Position numbers and translations under genes: made by a program. From positions 1 through 35,804 of the forward strand of contig NZ_JAGGQG010000010.1 of the NCBI RefSeq assembly GCF_018613415.1: DNA of 35,804 nt, read 5' to 3'. This DNA is from Bacillus sp. ISL-18. Its GTDB lineage: Bacteria; Bacillota; Bacilli; Bacillales; Cytobacillaceae. This document shows, piece after piece, positions 23,328-31,027 of the stretch; within the stretch, counting starts at the first letter, position 1, and each line of letters begins with the position of its first letter. The notes under the pieces were generated by a model. That model was not told the origin of the DNA. It did no database searches and saw nothing but the letters and a program-made list of their open reading frames with translations.

Positions 23328-24941
23328 CTAGTTCTTCATGGTTTCTTCCCTTAAAGCGCGTCGAAGAATTTTCCCTACACCTGTTTTTGGTAACTGATTG
23401 CGGAATTCAACGATCCGGGGTACCTTATAGGCAGCCATGTTTTGTTTGCAATATTGAATTAGTTCAAATTCTGTTGCTGTCTTTCCAGATTTTAGGACGA
23501 CTACTGCCTTCACATCTTCGCCTCTGTATGGGTCAGGGACTCCAATACAAACCGCCTCCTGTACGGCTGGATGTTCATATAATACTTCTTCTATGTCACG
23601 TGGATAGATATTATAGCCACTGGCGATAATTAGATCTTTCTTTCTATCAACAATATATAAATAGCCGTCTTCATCCACTCTGGCAATGTCACCAGTGTAG
23701 AGCCAGCCATTACGGAGTGTATGAGCCGTTTCTTCTGGTAAGTTCCAATAGCCTTTCATTATTTGCGGTCCTTTAATAATTACTTCGCCTAACTCACCTG
23801 CCTGGACTTCATCCGTCCCTGTGGCTAAATCAACAATCTTGTATTCTGTTGAAGGCATGCCAATCCCAACACTTCCAGGTTTTCGTTCCGCAAATGGCGG
23901 GTTACAATGCGTTGTTGGTGATGCTTCAGAAAGGCCATAACCCTCAAGGATTTTCGAGCCAGTCTTCGTTTCAAAATTACGCAACAATTCAACAGGCATC
24001 GGTGCACTGCCGCTGTTACAAGTTCTAATGCTTTGAATGTTATATTCCTCTGCCCTGGGGTGATTTGTGATCGCCACATACATCGTGGGAACGCCGGGGA
24101 ACATAGTCGGTTGTTCATTTTTTATGGTATTTAAGACCTCTTCTAATTCAAAACGGGGCAGCATGATCGATTCAGCAGCAGTATAGATTGATAGATTCAT
24201 ACATGAACTCATCCCAAATACATGAAATAGTGGAATGACTGTTAAACACTTTTCCTTTCCAATTTCTATTTCGTTTTTAAAAAACTCATAGCATTGGAGA
24301 ACATTGGCCAAAACGTTGCGATGAGTCAGCATCGCGCCTTTTGACCGGCCGGTTGTTCCACCTGTATACTGGAGTACTGCCACATCATGTTCAGGCTCAA
24401 ATGTTATCGGAGTAATGTCTCCATCTCCCTCACCTAAGAAGCTTTCAAAGCTTCGATCTGGAGAAAAATCTTGGCCTGACGGCTGTATACTTACCACAAT
24501 GACATTTTTCAAGCTTGTTTCAAGCTGAACACTTTTAACTCTTGGATATAAGGCATCGAGGACGATAATGGTCTCAGCACCGGAATCTTTCAAAATGTAT
24601 GCCAATTCCCTCTCAACAGACATTGGATTTACCTGTGTAACAATCGCGCCAGCGCTCAAGATTCCATAATAGGAAATGACATATTGCGGGCAGTTAGGGA
24701 GCATAATTGCTACTCTGTCCCCTTTTTTCACTTGATTTTTTTGCAGGGAAGACGTGAAGCTGATTGCCATTTGGTTTAGCTGTTCGTAGGTGATTTTTCT
24801 GCCATAAAAAGAAAGGGCGAAATAAGAAGGAAATTTTGCAGCTGTTTCTTGTAGTATCTGACCCATCGCTAGATCAGGCAGTGTAATTTTTTTTTCTATG
24901 CTTTCAGGATAATGCGCCAACCAGGCTTTGTTTTGACTCAT
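23328..24941 (-). CDS. Acyl-CoA ligase (AMP-forming, FadD-like)
   Basis: The 537-aa enzyme belongs to the ANL superfamily and would activate a carboxylic acid to its CoA thioester in the cytoplasm. Motifs: QYTGGTTGRSKGAMLTHRN (191-209, P-loop), EGYGLSEASP (A5), YTGDIARVDEDGYLYIVDRK (hinge) and the C-terminal catalytic lysine in PKTGVGKILRR. Start ATG 24941, six bases after GGAGGGG; a longer frame upstream has no site. Cotranscribed with the SDR 46 bp upstream. The sequence resembles long-chain fatty acid ligases, but chain length or aromatic specificity cannot be read. Confidence 0.9.
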   Translation of the reverse strand: MSQNKAWLAHYPESIEKKITLPDLAMGQILQETAAKFPSYFALSFYGRKITYEQLNQMAISFTSSLQKNQVKKGDRVAIMLPNCPQYVISYYGILSAGAIVTQVNPMSVERELAYILKDSGAETIIVLDALYPRVKSVQLETSLKNVIVVSIQPSGQDFSPDRSFESFLGEGDGDITPITFEPEHDVAVLQYTGGTTGRSKGAMLTHRNVLANVLQCYEFFKNEIEIGKEKCLTVIPLFHVFGMSSCMNLSIYTAAESIMLPRFELEEVLNTIKNEQPTMFPGVPTMYVAITNHPRAEEYNIQSIRTCNSGSAPMPVELLRNFETKTGSKILEGYGLSEASPTTHCNPPFAERKPGSVGIGMPSTEYKIVDLATGTDEVQAGELGEVIIKGPQIMKGYWNLPEETAHTLRNGWLYTGDIARVDEDGYLYIVDRKKDLIIASGYNIYPRDIEEVLYEHPAVQEAVCIGVPDPYRGEDVKAVVVLKSGKTATEFELIQYCKQNMAAYKVPRIVEFRNQLPKTGVGKILRRALREETMKN

Positions 24942-24987
24942 ATGTCCCCTCCACATTCTTTGTCTCATTCTTTTTCTTCCTTCAAAC

Positions 24988-25740
24988 TTAAAATGTCAGT
25001 CCTCCTCCATCAACTGATAGCGTTGTTCCAGTTATGAAGGATGCTTCATCAGATGCCAAGAATAATACCGCATTGGCGACTTCCTCGGGTGTACCAATTC
25101 TTCCAAGGGCATTGGCTCGTGAAATAATCGGCCATTTCCGTTCGTTCTGTTTCCAATTATCAATAATTTTAGTATCAATCACTCCAGGTGCAATGGCATT
25201 TACACGAATATTATATTTCCCATATTCAAGTGCAGCATTTTGTGTCAGAACCACTACCCCAGCCTTCGAGGCATTGTAAGCGGAAACAAATTTCTGCCCT
25301 TTTAAGCCTAATAGACTTGAGGTGTTAATAATCGAACCTCCGCCTGACTCGATTAATGCAGGCACTGCATATTTAATGCCTAGAAATACACCTTTTAAGT
25401 TAATATCAACGACTCGATCCCATTCCTCCACCGATAAATCCACACTTCTTACTTCCGTATTCCCCACCCCTGCATTATTGAACATGATGTGTAAACCACT
25501 ATACGTACTAGTGGCAGCTTTAACTAATTGCATGATTTGCAACGGGTCAGCTACATCAGTTTTTACAAAAATGGCTGACCCATCTTGCTGATGTATGTAG
25601 TTGACCGTCTCTTTCCCATTTGCCGAATCGATATCTGCTACAACGACGTTTGCACCTTCCTTTGCAAAACGAAGGGCTGCTGCCCGGCCGATCCCACTGC
25701 CGCCGCCTGTCACAATAGCTGTTCTACCAATTAATTTCAT
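24988..25740 (-). CDS. Short-chain dehydrogenase/reductase
   Basis: The 250-aa classical SDR has the cofactor loop TGGGSGIG (11-18), NNAG (88-91), Asn114, catalytic Ser141/142, Tyr155 and Lys159 (YNASK), and the C-terminal SFITGTTLSVDGG. Asp36 and Asp38 after beta 2 (VVADID) favour NAD over NADP. It probably oxidises a hydroxyacyl or alcohol intermediate of the pathway. First gene of the two-gene operon under the second TetR operator. Ribosome binding site GAGAGGG. Confidence 0.9.
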   Translation of the reverse strand: MKLIGRTAIVTGGGSGIGRAAALRFAKEGANVVVADIDSANGKETVNYIHQQDGSAIFVKTDVADPLQIMQLVKAATSTYSGLHIMFNNAGVGNTEVRSVDLSVEEWDRVVDINLKGVFLGIKYAVPALIESGGGSIINTSSLLGLKGQKFVSAYNASKAGVVVLTQNAALEYGKYNIRVNAIAPGVIDTKIIDNWKQNERKWPIISRANALGRIGTPEEVANAVLFLASDEASFITGTTLSVDGGGLTF

Positions 25741-25783
25741 CTAAACCAGCCCTCTCACCACTCGTTCCTTCTACTTCCGAACA

Positions 25784-25841
25784 ATACTAACCAGTTAGTA
25801 TGTTATATGTACCATTATACCTTCAAAACTTAATTATTCAA
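25784..25841 (-). promoter_or_regulatory. Promoter plus TetR operator of the SDR-ligase operon
   Basis: Minus strand has -35 TTGAAT (25836-25841), 16-bp spacer and consensus -10 TATAAT (25814-25819). Just downstream of the expected start lies ATACTAACCAGTTAGTAT (25784-25801), differing from the other operator by one central base. Here the operator would act at +6 to +23. Confidence 0.82.
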
Positions 25842-25930
25842 TTTCTTTTCTAAATATTCTAATAAATTTTTAGTGGTTTGGTGGAAAAAACAAAGGAATG
25901 AAAGAAGCCCGTTTAAGGTCTCCTTTTCTC

Positions 25931-26125
25931 TCAGTACCGTTTGAAAGATCTTTTCTGTTTATTCATGACCTCATACGATTTTTCAATGATGTCTGTTAAA
26001 ACATCACCTTTGTAAATCCGGCCCAACTTTAGTCCCTGTTGATAATATTCAACAATTTCATCCAATTTGGCAGAGGTTTCTTTTGATATTCTTACATTTA
26101 ATTGAATTCTTTCGCTATCATTCAT
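25931..26125 (-). CDS. Small ribbon-helix-helix DNA-binding protein
   Basis: The 64-aa protein has an N-terminal strand plus two helices typical of the MetJ/Arc/CopG fold: IQLNVRISKETSAKLDEIVEYY then a region with KGDVLTDIIEKSYEVM, and a basic tail (KQKRSFKRY). Such proteins dimerise and bind operator DNA. No toxin gene is adjacent, so it is not obviously an antitoxin. It stands alone with a good ribosome binding site (AGGAGAG). Target unknown. Confidence 0.75.
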   Translation of the reverse strand: MNDSERIQLNVRISKETSAKLDEIVEYYQQGLKLGRIYKGDVLTDIIEKSYEVMNKQKRSFKRY

Positions 26126-26224
26126 GTCTTAACTCTCCTGTTTTCAACGCTAGCCTTGTGCTAGTATTTTTCTATTCATTTGTTATCATCTGCTACTATA
26201 CTATAAATTTCAACTTTTTTCATT

Positions 26225-26260
26225 AAAAAATAGGACTGTCATCGTGACGGCCCTTTTTAA
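26225..26260 (-). terminator. Terminator after HTH regulator and small ORF
   Basis: GGGCCGTCA pairs (one mismatch) with TGACAGTCC around CGA, with U-tracts on both sides. On the minus strand it follows the regulator gene and the 24-codon frame, implying that they are one transcript. Confidence 0.75.
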
Positions 26261-26269
26261 TGATTCAGC

Positions 26270-26344
26270 TTAAAGTGAACCTGCACCAGTGATAAGGCAG
26301 CTCAACAAACTTACGATGAAGTGACAATTTACGCTTTGCGACAT
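26270..26344 (-). CDS. Candidate hydrophobic micropeptide downstream of the HTH regulator (24 aa)
   Basis: Right after the regulator's TAG, a GGGAG site is followed six bases later by ATG 26344 and a 24-codon frame: MSQSVNCHFIVSLLSCLITG plus four residues. It is hydrophobic with two cysteines, short of a normal membrane helix but possibly membrane active. It lies before the operon terminator, so it would be co-transcribed with the regulator. No homologue recognised; could be chance. The close, well-formed start signal is the main support. Confidence 0.4.
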   Translation of the reverse strand: MSQSVNCHFIVSLLSCLITGAGSL

Positions 26345-26354
26345 TTAACTCTCC

Positions 26355-26903
26355 CTATTGTTCTTCATGTTTCCGGTCAGGAATAATAATGGTCGCTAAT
26401 GTTCTTCTTCTTCTTCCCTTTTCGGGCTTATTTTGTGTCACTTTTGTATAAATCTCTGATAGTTCCTGAATAAATTGAGCAAACTCCGTGTCATTCAAAA
26501 ATAGAGAAGTCTGCCTAAATGATACCCCATCACGGGCTAAATCAATATTATCCTCGTTTAAATATCGCTCATATTCCCCCATGATGTTAGCCATGAACTT
26601 AAAAAATAAATCCATATGCTCATCCTTAGTAAAACTGTTTAATTTCTCTACCGATATGGTGGCATTAGCAGGGTCTTGAAGGGAATATACCTTTTCAATT
26701 GTCCCTCGATTTGGTATCTCTTCAATTATATGAATAACCCCTGCCTCAACTAGTTTTTTTAAATGGCGATACAAGGAGGCTTGTGGAATATCAGGGAGTA
26801 ATTCTTTCAATTGTTGTGCGGTCATTTGTTGGTTTATTAAGGACTGAATAATTCTCATTCGAACGGGATGCAAAATTACATCAACGGTTGATTCTTTTAC
26901 CAT
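26355..26903 (-). CDS. ArsR-like helix-turn-helix regulator
   Basis: The 182-aa protein has an N-terminal winged helix: VDVILHPVRMRIIQSLINQQ, then TAQQLKELLPDIPQASLYRHL and KKLVEAGVIHIIEE with a wing, about residues 8-75. It has an effector or dimerisation domain after it and a basic stretch (KGRRRRTL). The pattern is that of ArsR-like HTH_20 regulators in Bacillus. No metal-binding cysteines are seen, so metal sensing is unlikely. A 30-bp perfect palindrome covers its own -10, which implies autorepression. Divergent from the VanW gene, which it may also control. Confidence 0.82.
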   Translation of the reverse strand: MVKESTVDVILHPVRMRIIQSLINQQMTAQQLKELLPDIPQASLYRHLKKLVEAGVIHIIEEIPNRGTIEKVYSLQDPANATISVEKLNSFTKDEHMDLFFKFMANIMGEYERYLNEDNIDLARDGVSFRQTSLFLNDTEFAQFIQELSEIYTKVTQNKPEKGRRRRTLATIIIPDRKHEEQ

Positions 26904-26920
26904 AATAATGGTTCCTTCCT

Positions 26921-26950
26921 TTTATTATCATTATTAATAATGATAATAAA
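26921..26950. promoter_or_regulatory. 30-bp perfect palindrome, probable operator
   Basis: The left arm TTTATTATCATTATT is repeated exactly in inverse (AATAATGATAATAAA). It covers the -10 and start region of the HTH regulator promoter. Length and perfection fit a dimeric winged-helix regulator, most simply the adjacent gene product. Confidence 0.7.
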
Positions 26951-26971
26951 TTATTTTCTACTTTTTGTAAA
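26943..26971 (-). promoter_or_regulatory. Promoter of the HTH regulator
   Basis: Minus strand has -35 TTTACA (26966-26971), 17-bp spacer and -10 TATTAT (26943-26948). A second small palindrome, CTACTTT-TTGT-AAAGTAG (26959-26976), covers the -35. Confidence 0.68.
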
Positions 26972-27077
26972 GTAGGAATTGGAAATAAGAATAAATATTT
27001 TGTGTTCAACTTCTCTTCACATTTCTACATGAAAAGGGAAATTTCTACTTATATTATAATGAGGAGGCGTGCAATTA

Positions 27078-27959
27078 ATGATATTATCATGTATTTTAGG
27101 CATTATCTTAACATCACAACCGATAACCTCTCCCGATCATTTAGTTATAACCAAAAACGGGATCCATGTGACAACCATTAAGCAGGAGGATTTCTCCTAT
27201 CCCTATACAGAATTGCCGATCATTGATGGTAAGAAGTATAGCCAATTCCTAGATAACTTGGACAAGCAATTCTCGATAAAGCCTGAAAATGCATCGATTG
27301 ATTTAAATGGTGAGATAGTCCCAGAAAAGATTGGATCTCAAATTCACCGTCAAGCGTTTACGGAACAACTGTATGCTTATTTTTTTTCCCGCCGCTCAGG
27401 AAAATTAGAAATTCCGATGTTAGCTGTTTACCCGAAAGTGGACAGTGAATTACTCGCTAATATACGTAGTATGCGAATTGGCCGATATGTAACGTCCTTT
27501 AATCCAGGGAACAAAACGAGGACCAATAATATCGATTTAGCGACAAAGGCGATCAATAATTATGTGATCTTTCCGGGGGAAACTTTTTCTTTTAACAAGG
27601 TGGTTGGAAAGAGAACAGCTTCAAAAGGTTATTTAAAGGCCCCTGTGATTGTGAGAGGAGAATTTTCAGAAGATATAGGCGGAGGTATTTGTCAGGTGTC
27701 CTCCACTCTTTTTAACGCTGTAGATAGTGCAGGACTTAAAATTGTTCAAAGGTTTTCCCATACCAGAAAGGTTCCGTACATCCCACCTGGACGCGATGCG
27801 ACGGTTAGTTGGTATGGACCTGATTTTGTCTTTAAAAATACGTACAAAGAGCCCGTCCTGATTCGAGCTAAAACACTAGGGCATTTATTAATTATTAATC
27901 TCTACTCTTCAGATATGATTGAGTACCAGCCAAAGAAAATTCCTCATACTCGATATTAA
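27078..27959 (+). CDS. VanW family protein, exported
   Basis: The 293-aa protein begins with a hydrophobic segment (MILSCILGIILTS) that would be a signal or anchor, followed by an extracellular part with the VanW domain (about 120-270): TRTNNIDLATKAINNYVIFP, FSFNKVVGKRTASKGY, and GGGICQVSSTLFNA, its most conserved element. VanW proteins occur in some vancomycin-resistance clusters, but the biochemical role is unknown, and this chromosomal form implies no resistance. Start ATG 27078 follows GAGGAGG by ten bases; a GTG nine bases earlier is too close. Possibly co-regulated with the divergent HTH gene. Own terminator. Confidence 0.83.
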   Translation: MILSCILGIILTSQPITSPDHLVITKNGIHVTTIKQEDFSYPYTELPIIDGKKYSQFLDNLDKQFSIKPENASIDLNGEIVPEKIGSQIHRQAFTEQLYAYFFSRRSGKLEIPMLAVYPKVDSELLANIRSMRIGRYVTSFNPGNKTRTNNIDLATKAINNYVIFPGETFSFNKVVGKRTASKGYLKAPVIVRGEFSEDIGGGICQVSSTLFNAVDSAGLKIVQRFSHTRKVPYIPPGRDATVSWYGPDFVFKNTYKEPVLIRAKTLGHLLIINLYSSDMIEYQPKKIPHTRY

Positions 27960-27992
27960 AAAAAGTCCGCTGAAGCAACAGCGGACTTTTTG
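27959..27992. terminator. Bidirectional terminator
   Basis: AAAAAGTCCGCTG pairs with CAGCGGACTTTTT between the convergent VanW gene and the 91-aa gene. Confidence 0.88.
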
Positions 27993-27999
27993 GCGAAAT

Positions 28000-28275
28000 T
28001 TAACGTTTATTTGTTAAGGCACTTTCCATTAACTCATCAGAAAACTCTGAGAGAGCTGCATTGTCCATTACATTTAAGCTAGGCAAGTTCGTTTTTTCTG
28101 AAAAGTTTTTCATTACATTTTGAAAAGGACGTGCAAAATCTCGACGCTTCCCTTTTGTTATCCCAAACACTGCAGCACTTAATCCTAATCCGACAAGTGA
28201 TGCCCATAATGGCATTCTGCTTTTTGGTTTAGGAGTAAACAATTTGAAAAGTGGCTGTCTTGTCATTTTTTTCAT
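28000..28275 (-). CDS. Small protein with one hydrophobic segment, unknown function
   Basis: The 91-aa protein has a basic N-terminus (MKKMTRQPLFKLF), a central hydrophobic stretch (LWASLVGLGLSAAVFGI) and a polar, partly acidic C-terminus. It probably inserts once into the membrane. Start ATG 28275 follows a G-rich site (AGGGGGTG); a GTG three codons earlier overlaps that site. It resembles other short Bacillaceae proteins of unknown function, but I cannot name a family. Confidence 0.65.
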   Translation of the reverse strand: MKKMTRQPLFKLFTPKPKSRMPLWASLVGLGLSAAVFGITKGKRRDFARPFQNVMKNFSEKTNLPSLNVMDNAALSEFSDELMESALTNKR

Positions 28276-28484
28276 ATTAAGCACCCCCTAGCATGGTATA
28301 GAAGTAAAAAATTCTCCCCCTATTTGCTTAATTTGTACGATCCGATTAAATTTATGTGAAGCAAATCATGCGTGAGTTGCTTGTATTTAACAATTGAGTT
28401 TTTGTAATTATTTTTAAAATGATAGAGATGAACCACCAAACCATTTTTTACATACAATGGCTAAAAAGAAAATGGGTGGTGTCT

Positions 28485-29195
28485 ATGGGAAGTTTAACTT
28501 ATTTTGATTTCTTAGCAAAATTTGGTGTTGGGGGTGCCCATCCAGGTGGAATCCTTCTTACACAAGACATTCTTTCAAAGGAAAAGATAAATGATCAATC
28601 CGTCATATTAGATGCTGGTTGCGGTACTGGCCAAACAGCCGCTTACTTATATCAGCACTACAAGGCAAATGTGATTGGTTTGGAAATAAATCCGATTATG
28701 GTGGAAAAAGCAAAAAGCCGCTTTGACAAGCTGCAGTTTCCCATTTCTCTGATACAGGGCTCCATAGAGGAAATTCCGTTTGCTGATCAAACCTTTGATT
28801 TTATCATCTCAGAGTCCGTTTTAGCTTTTGTGAATAAACCAAAAGCTCTTAATGAATTTTATCGAGTATTAAAAAAAGGCGGTCGTTTATTAGCTAACGA
28901 AATGACCATTAACCGCCCCGTGAATAAGCAGGAAGCCGCCGAGATTATGAATTTTTACGCGGTTGACACTTTATTGCTCGAGGATGACTGGATGCGCCTC
29001 TTACAGGCTGCAGGTTTCCGTCATATTGATATTCACTCCCAAATCCCACCCCTAAGTCACGGAAATCAAACACCTGAATTTAATTTCTCCAAGGACTTTG
29101 AACCTGAACTTTTTCACATTTTGAATGAACATGGGAATATCGTAATTAAATACCAAGATACTCTCAGCTATCGGGTTATAACTGTAACTAAATAA
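28485..29195 (+). CDS. Class I SAM-dependent methyltransferase
   Basis: The 236-aa methyltransferase has motif I VILDAGCGTGQTA, VIGLEINPIMVEKA for beta 2, QGSIEEIPFADQTFDFI (motif II region) and FYRVLKKGGRLLANE. The substrate is unknown; the N-terminal FGVGGAHPGGI is a feature of a small-molecule group. I chose ATG 28485 (after GGGTGG, six bases); the frame is open 22 codons further, to an ATG with no ribosome binding site. Monocistronic with a terminator. Unlike the 647-1417 protein in its N-terminus, so not a recent duplicate. Confidence 0.82.
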   Translation: MGSLTYFDFLAKFGVGGAHPGGILLTQDILSKEKINDQSVILDAGCGTGQTAAYLYQHYKANVIGLEINPIMVEKAKSRFDKLQFPISLIQGSIEEIPFADQTFDFIISESVLAFVNKPKALNEFYRVLKKGGRLLANEMTINRPVNKQEAAEIMNFYAVDTLLLEDDWMRLLQAAGFRHIDIHSQIPPLSHGNQTPEFNFSKDFEPELFHILNEHGNIVIKYQDTLSYRVITVTK

Positions 29196-29202
29196 AATGA
29201 CT

Positions 29203-29236
29203 GCCTACTTTTTAGTAAAAAAGTAGGTCTTTTTAT
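29203..29236 (+). terminator. Methyltransferase terminator
   Basis: CCTACTTTTT pairs with AAAAAGTAGG, followed by TCTTTTT on the plus strand. Confidence 0.85.
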
Positions 29237-29318
29237 CACAATTATCCTTTTCATGAGGATTATGAATATTATTGTCCTTTCAAAGAAAAATAATAAGGTG
29301 AAAGGATGGGATGACTAA

Positions 29319-29567
29319 ATGGATAAAACTTTGGGGTATTTAAAAGAGATATTATCCAATTACACGGACGATCACACTGAAGGACGATTTATATATAAGA
29401 AACTCATTGAAGGCGCTTACAAATCCGAAGGTTCTTTTGTCAATGACTTAACCCAAAAAGAAATTCATTTTTTAAACCACATGTTACCTAAAGAAATAAA
29501 TCATGCAAAAGAGGTACAGGATGAGAAAAGAGCCTATCAATTAAATGAGGTATATGAGTTATTGTGA
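29319..29567 (+). CDS. csgA: Sporulation protein CsgA (sigma-G dependent)
   Basis: The 82-aa protein matches B. subtilis CsgA in length and pattern: MDKTLGYLKEILSNY at the start, FVNDLTQKEIHFLNHMLPKE in the middle, and the end RAYQLNEVYELL, which is nearly identical. In B. subtilis the gene is expressed in the forespore under sigma-G; the role of the protein is unclear. A possible -35 GAATA is present upstream but no convincing -10, so I do not call the promoter. Own terminator. It is good evidence of a spore-former. Confidence 0.88.
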   Translation: MDKTLGYLKEILSNYTDDHTEGRFIYKKLIEGAYKSEGSFVNDLTQKEIHFLNHMLPKEINHAKEVQDEKRAYQLNEVYELL

Positions 29568-29574
29568 TAAATCC

Positions 29575-29610
29575 GAAAAAGATGGCAGACTAATCTGTCA
29601 TCTTTTTCAG
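29575..29610 (+). terminator. csgA terminator
   Basis: GAAAAAGATG-GCAGA pairs with TCTGTCATCTTTTTC around a four-base loop, eight bases after the stop. Confidence 0.88.
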
Positions 29611-29765
29611 ATTTATTTCATTTTTTGCTAAAACTATTTCCTAGGTAAGCGCATAGTACGACAAAACATTCTTAAAATCATCGTCTGCTCTTCCTATTTA
29701 CGACAATAAAACCAGAAAAACTACAAATACCTTCATCATTATCATTAATTTTATCAAATTCTCTA

Positions 29766-30683
29766 TTAATGGATGTCTCTTTTCTTAAACCTGCCTCCAC
29801 GTACCTCCGCAATATCCGCCACAGCTAAAAAGGCACTGTCATCATTCTCTGTGACAATTTCTTTTAATTTTGCTTCTTCTAGTCGGTTTATCACACAAAA
29901 GATCACTTTCTTATGGTCACCAGAATAAGCGCCTTCCCCATTCAAGTAAGTAACACCACGGCCTAAACGATGCATGATCGCATCTCCTATTTGACTGGCA
30001 TTGTCACTTATAATCCAAACTGACTTTGATTCATCTAATCCTGTAATGGTAATATCAATCGTTTTGTACGCAACGAAATAGGCAATTAATGAATACATAG
30101 CCCGATCCCACGAAAAAACAAATCCGGCGCTCCCTAAGATGAATAAATTAAAAAACATGATAATTTCCCCAACAGAAAACGGAAGTTTATTGTTGAAAAG
30201 AATGGCCAGAATTTCGGTTCCATCTAATGAACCTCCATAGCGAATGACCAAACCTACGCCAGCACCGAGCAAGATTCCCCCAAAAATGGTCGCAAGCAGT
30301 ATATCTTGTGTAAAAGCTGGAACTGGATGAAGTATGGTGGTTGTAATAGAAAGAATAACAATTCCATAAAGAGTGGATAAAGCGAAGGTCTTTCCAATCT
30401 GTTTATAACCTAAAAAGATAAAGGGAATATTAAATAGAAAGAGGAAAATTCCTAGTTTCCAACCTGTCATATAAGACAACATGATGGAAATTCCCGTAAT
30501 CCCTCCATCAATTACCTTATTGGGGACAAGAAAGATTTCCAGTCCTACACCCATTAGAATTGCCCCAAGCGTGATTAATAGCATTCGTTGGAAGATTTTT
30601 TTCTTGGTCAAACCTTTGTGTTCAATCTTAGCCATGATCGCTTCTTGCTGGTCAATTAAACTAAGTTCTTGTGTCCCTGACAT
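29766..30683 (-). CDS. YitT family protein with C-terminal DUF2179
   Basis: The 305-aa protein has the YitT membrane domain (five to six helices; VPNKVIDGGITGISIMLSY, GGSLDGTEILAILFN) followed by a cytosolic DUF2179 domain (WIISDNASQIGDAIMHRLGRG to VRGGRF). The domain order is complete, unlike the short relative at 8056-8637. Function unknown; transport is assumed for the family. Start ATG 30683 follows AAAGGGG at eight bases; the in-frame upstream extension has no such site. The N-terminal ~35 residues are hydrophilic. Confidence 0.85.
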   Translation of the reverse strand: MSGTQELSLIDQQEAIMAKIEHKGLTKKKIFQRMLLITLGAILMGVGLEIFLVPNKVIDGGITGISIMLSYMTGWKLGIFLFLFNIPFIFLGYKQIGKTFALSTLYGIVILSITTTILHPVPAFTQDILLATIFGGILLGAGVGLVIRYGGSLDGTEILAILFNNKLPFSVGEIIMFFNLFILGSAGFVFSWDRAMYSLIAYFVAYKTIDITITGLDESKSVWIISDNASQIGDAIMHRLGRGVTYLNGEGAYSGDHKKVIFCVINRLEEAKLKEIVTENDDSAFLAVADIAEVRGGRFKKRDIH

Positions 30684-30846
30684 TATCTTTCCCCTTTCAA
30701 TACAGTCTCTTACCAATAGTATAATGAATATTCACTGCTATTTATATTTAAATGCTTACTTTTCTTTAAATAAAAACTGTATCAATCTTGAATGTTGATT
30801 TCTTCTGCAGGCTATAAAATAAACAATAACTTTTACACATCCTAAA

Positions 30847-30878
30847 CAAAAAGAAACTGCCTTTTTTCAAGGCAGTAA
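30847..30878 (-). terminator. Terminator after the 47-aa gene
   Basis: ACTGCCTT pairs with AAGGCAGT, followed by TTCTTTTTG on the minus strand, just beyond the stop codon of the small gene. Confidence 0.78.
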
Positions 30879-30883
30879 TCCAT

Positions 30884-31027
30884 TCAACTTGGGTCAACTT
30901 CATCGTAGGAGAGGGTGGTCACACTCGTATATTCACCATCTGCCACTTCCTTATCAGTTGCACTTGCATTTAGTTCTTCTTGATCATCAACCCCTGGGGC
31001 TATGTTTGGTTCTTTTTTCTTATTCAT
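30884..31027 (-). CDS. Small acidic protein, unknown function (47 aa)
   Basis: A 47-codon frame starts at ATG 31027 after GGGAGTG and ends six bases before a strong terminator. The protein starts MNKKKEPNIAPGVDDQEELN and ends VTTLSYDEVDPS; it is soluble and acidic. Such short proteins are common and poorly annotated in Bacillaceae; it may belong to one of the small YozQ-like groups, but I cannot confirm. Complete transcription unit, so I consider it real. Confidence 0.65.
   Translation of the reverse strand: MNKKKEPNIAPGVDDQEELNASATDKEVADGEYTSVTTLSYDEVDPS

Noticed and set aside
29262..29318. Sigma-G promoter for csgA
   Set aside because: A GAATA -35-like element is present but no acceptable -10 at the right distance, so not called.
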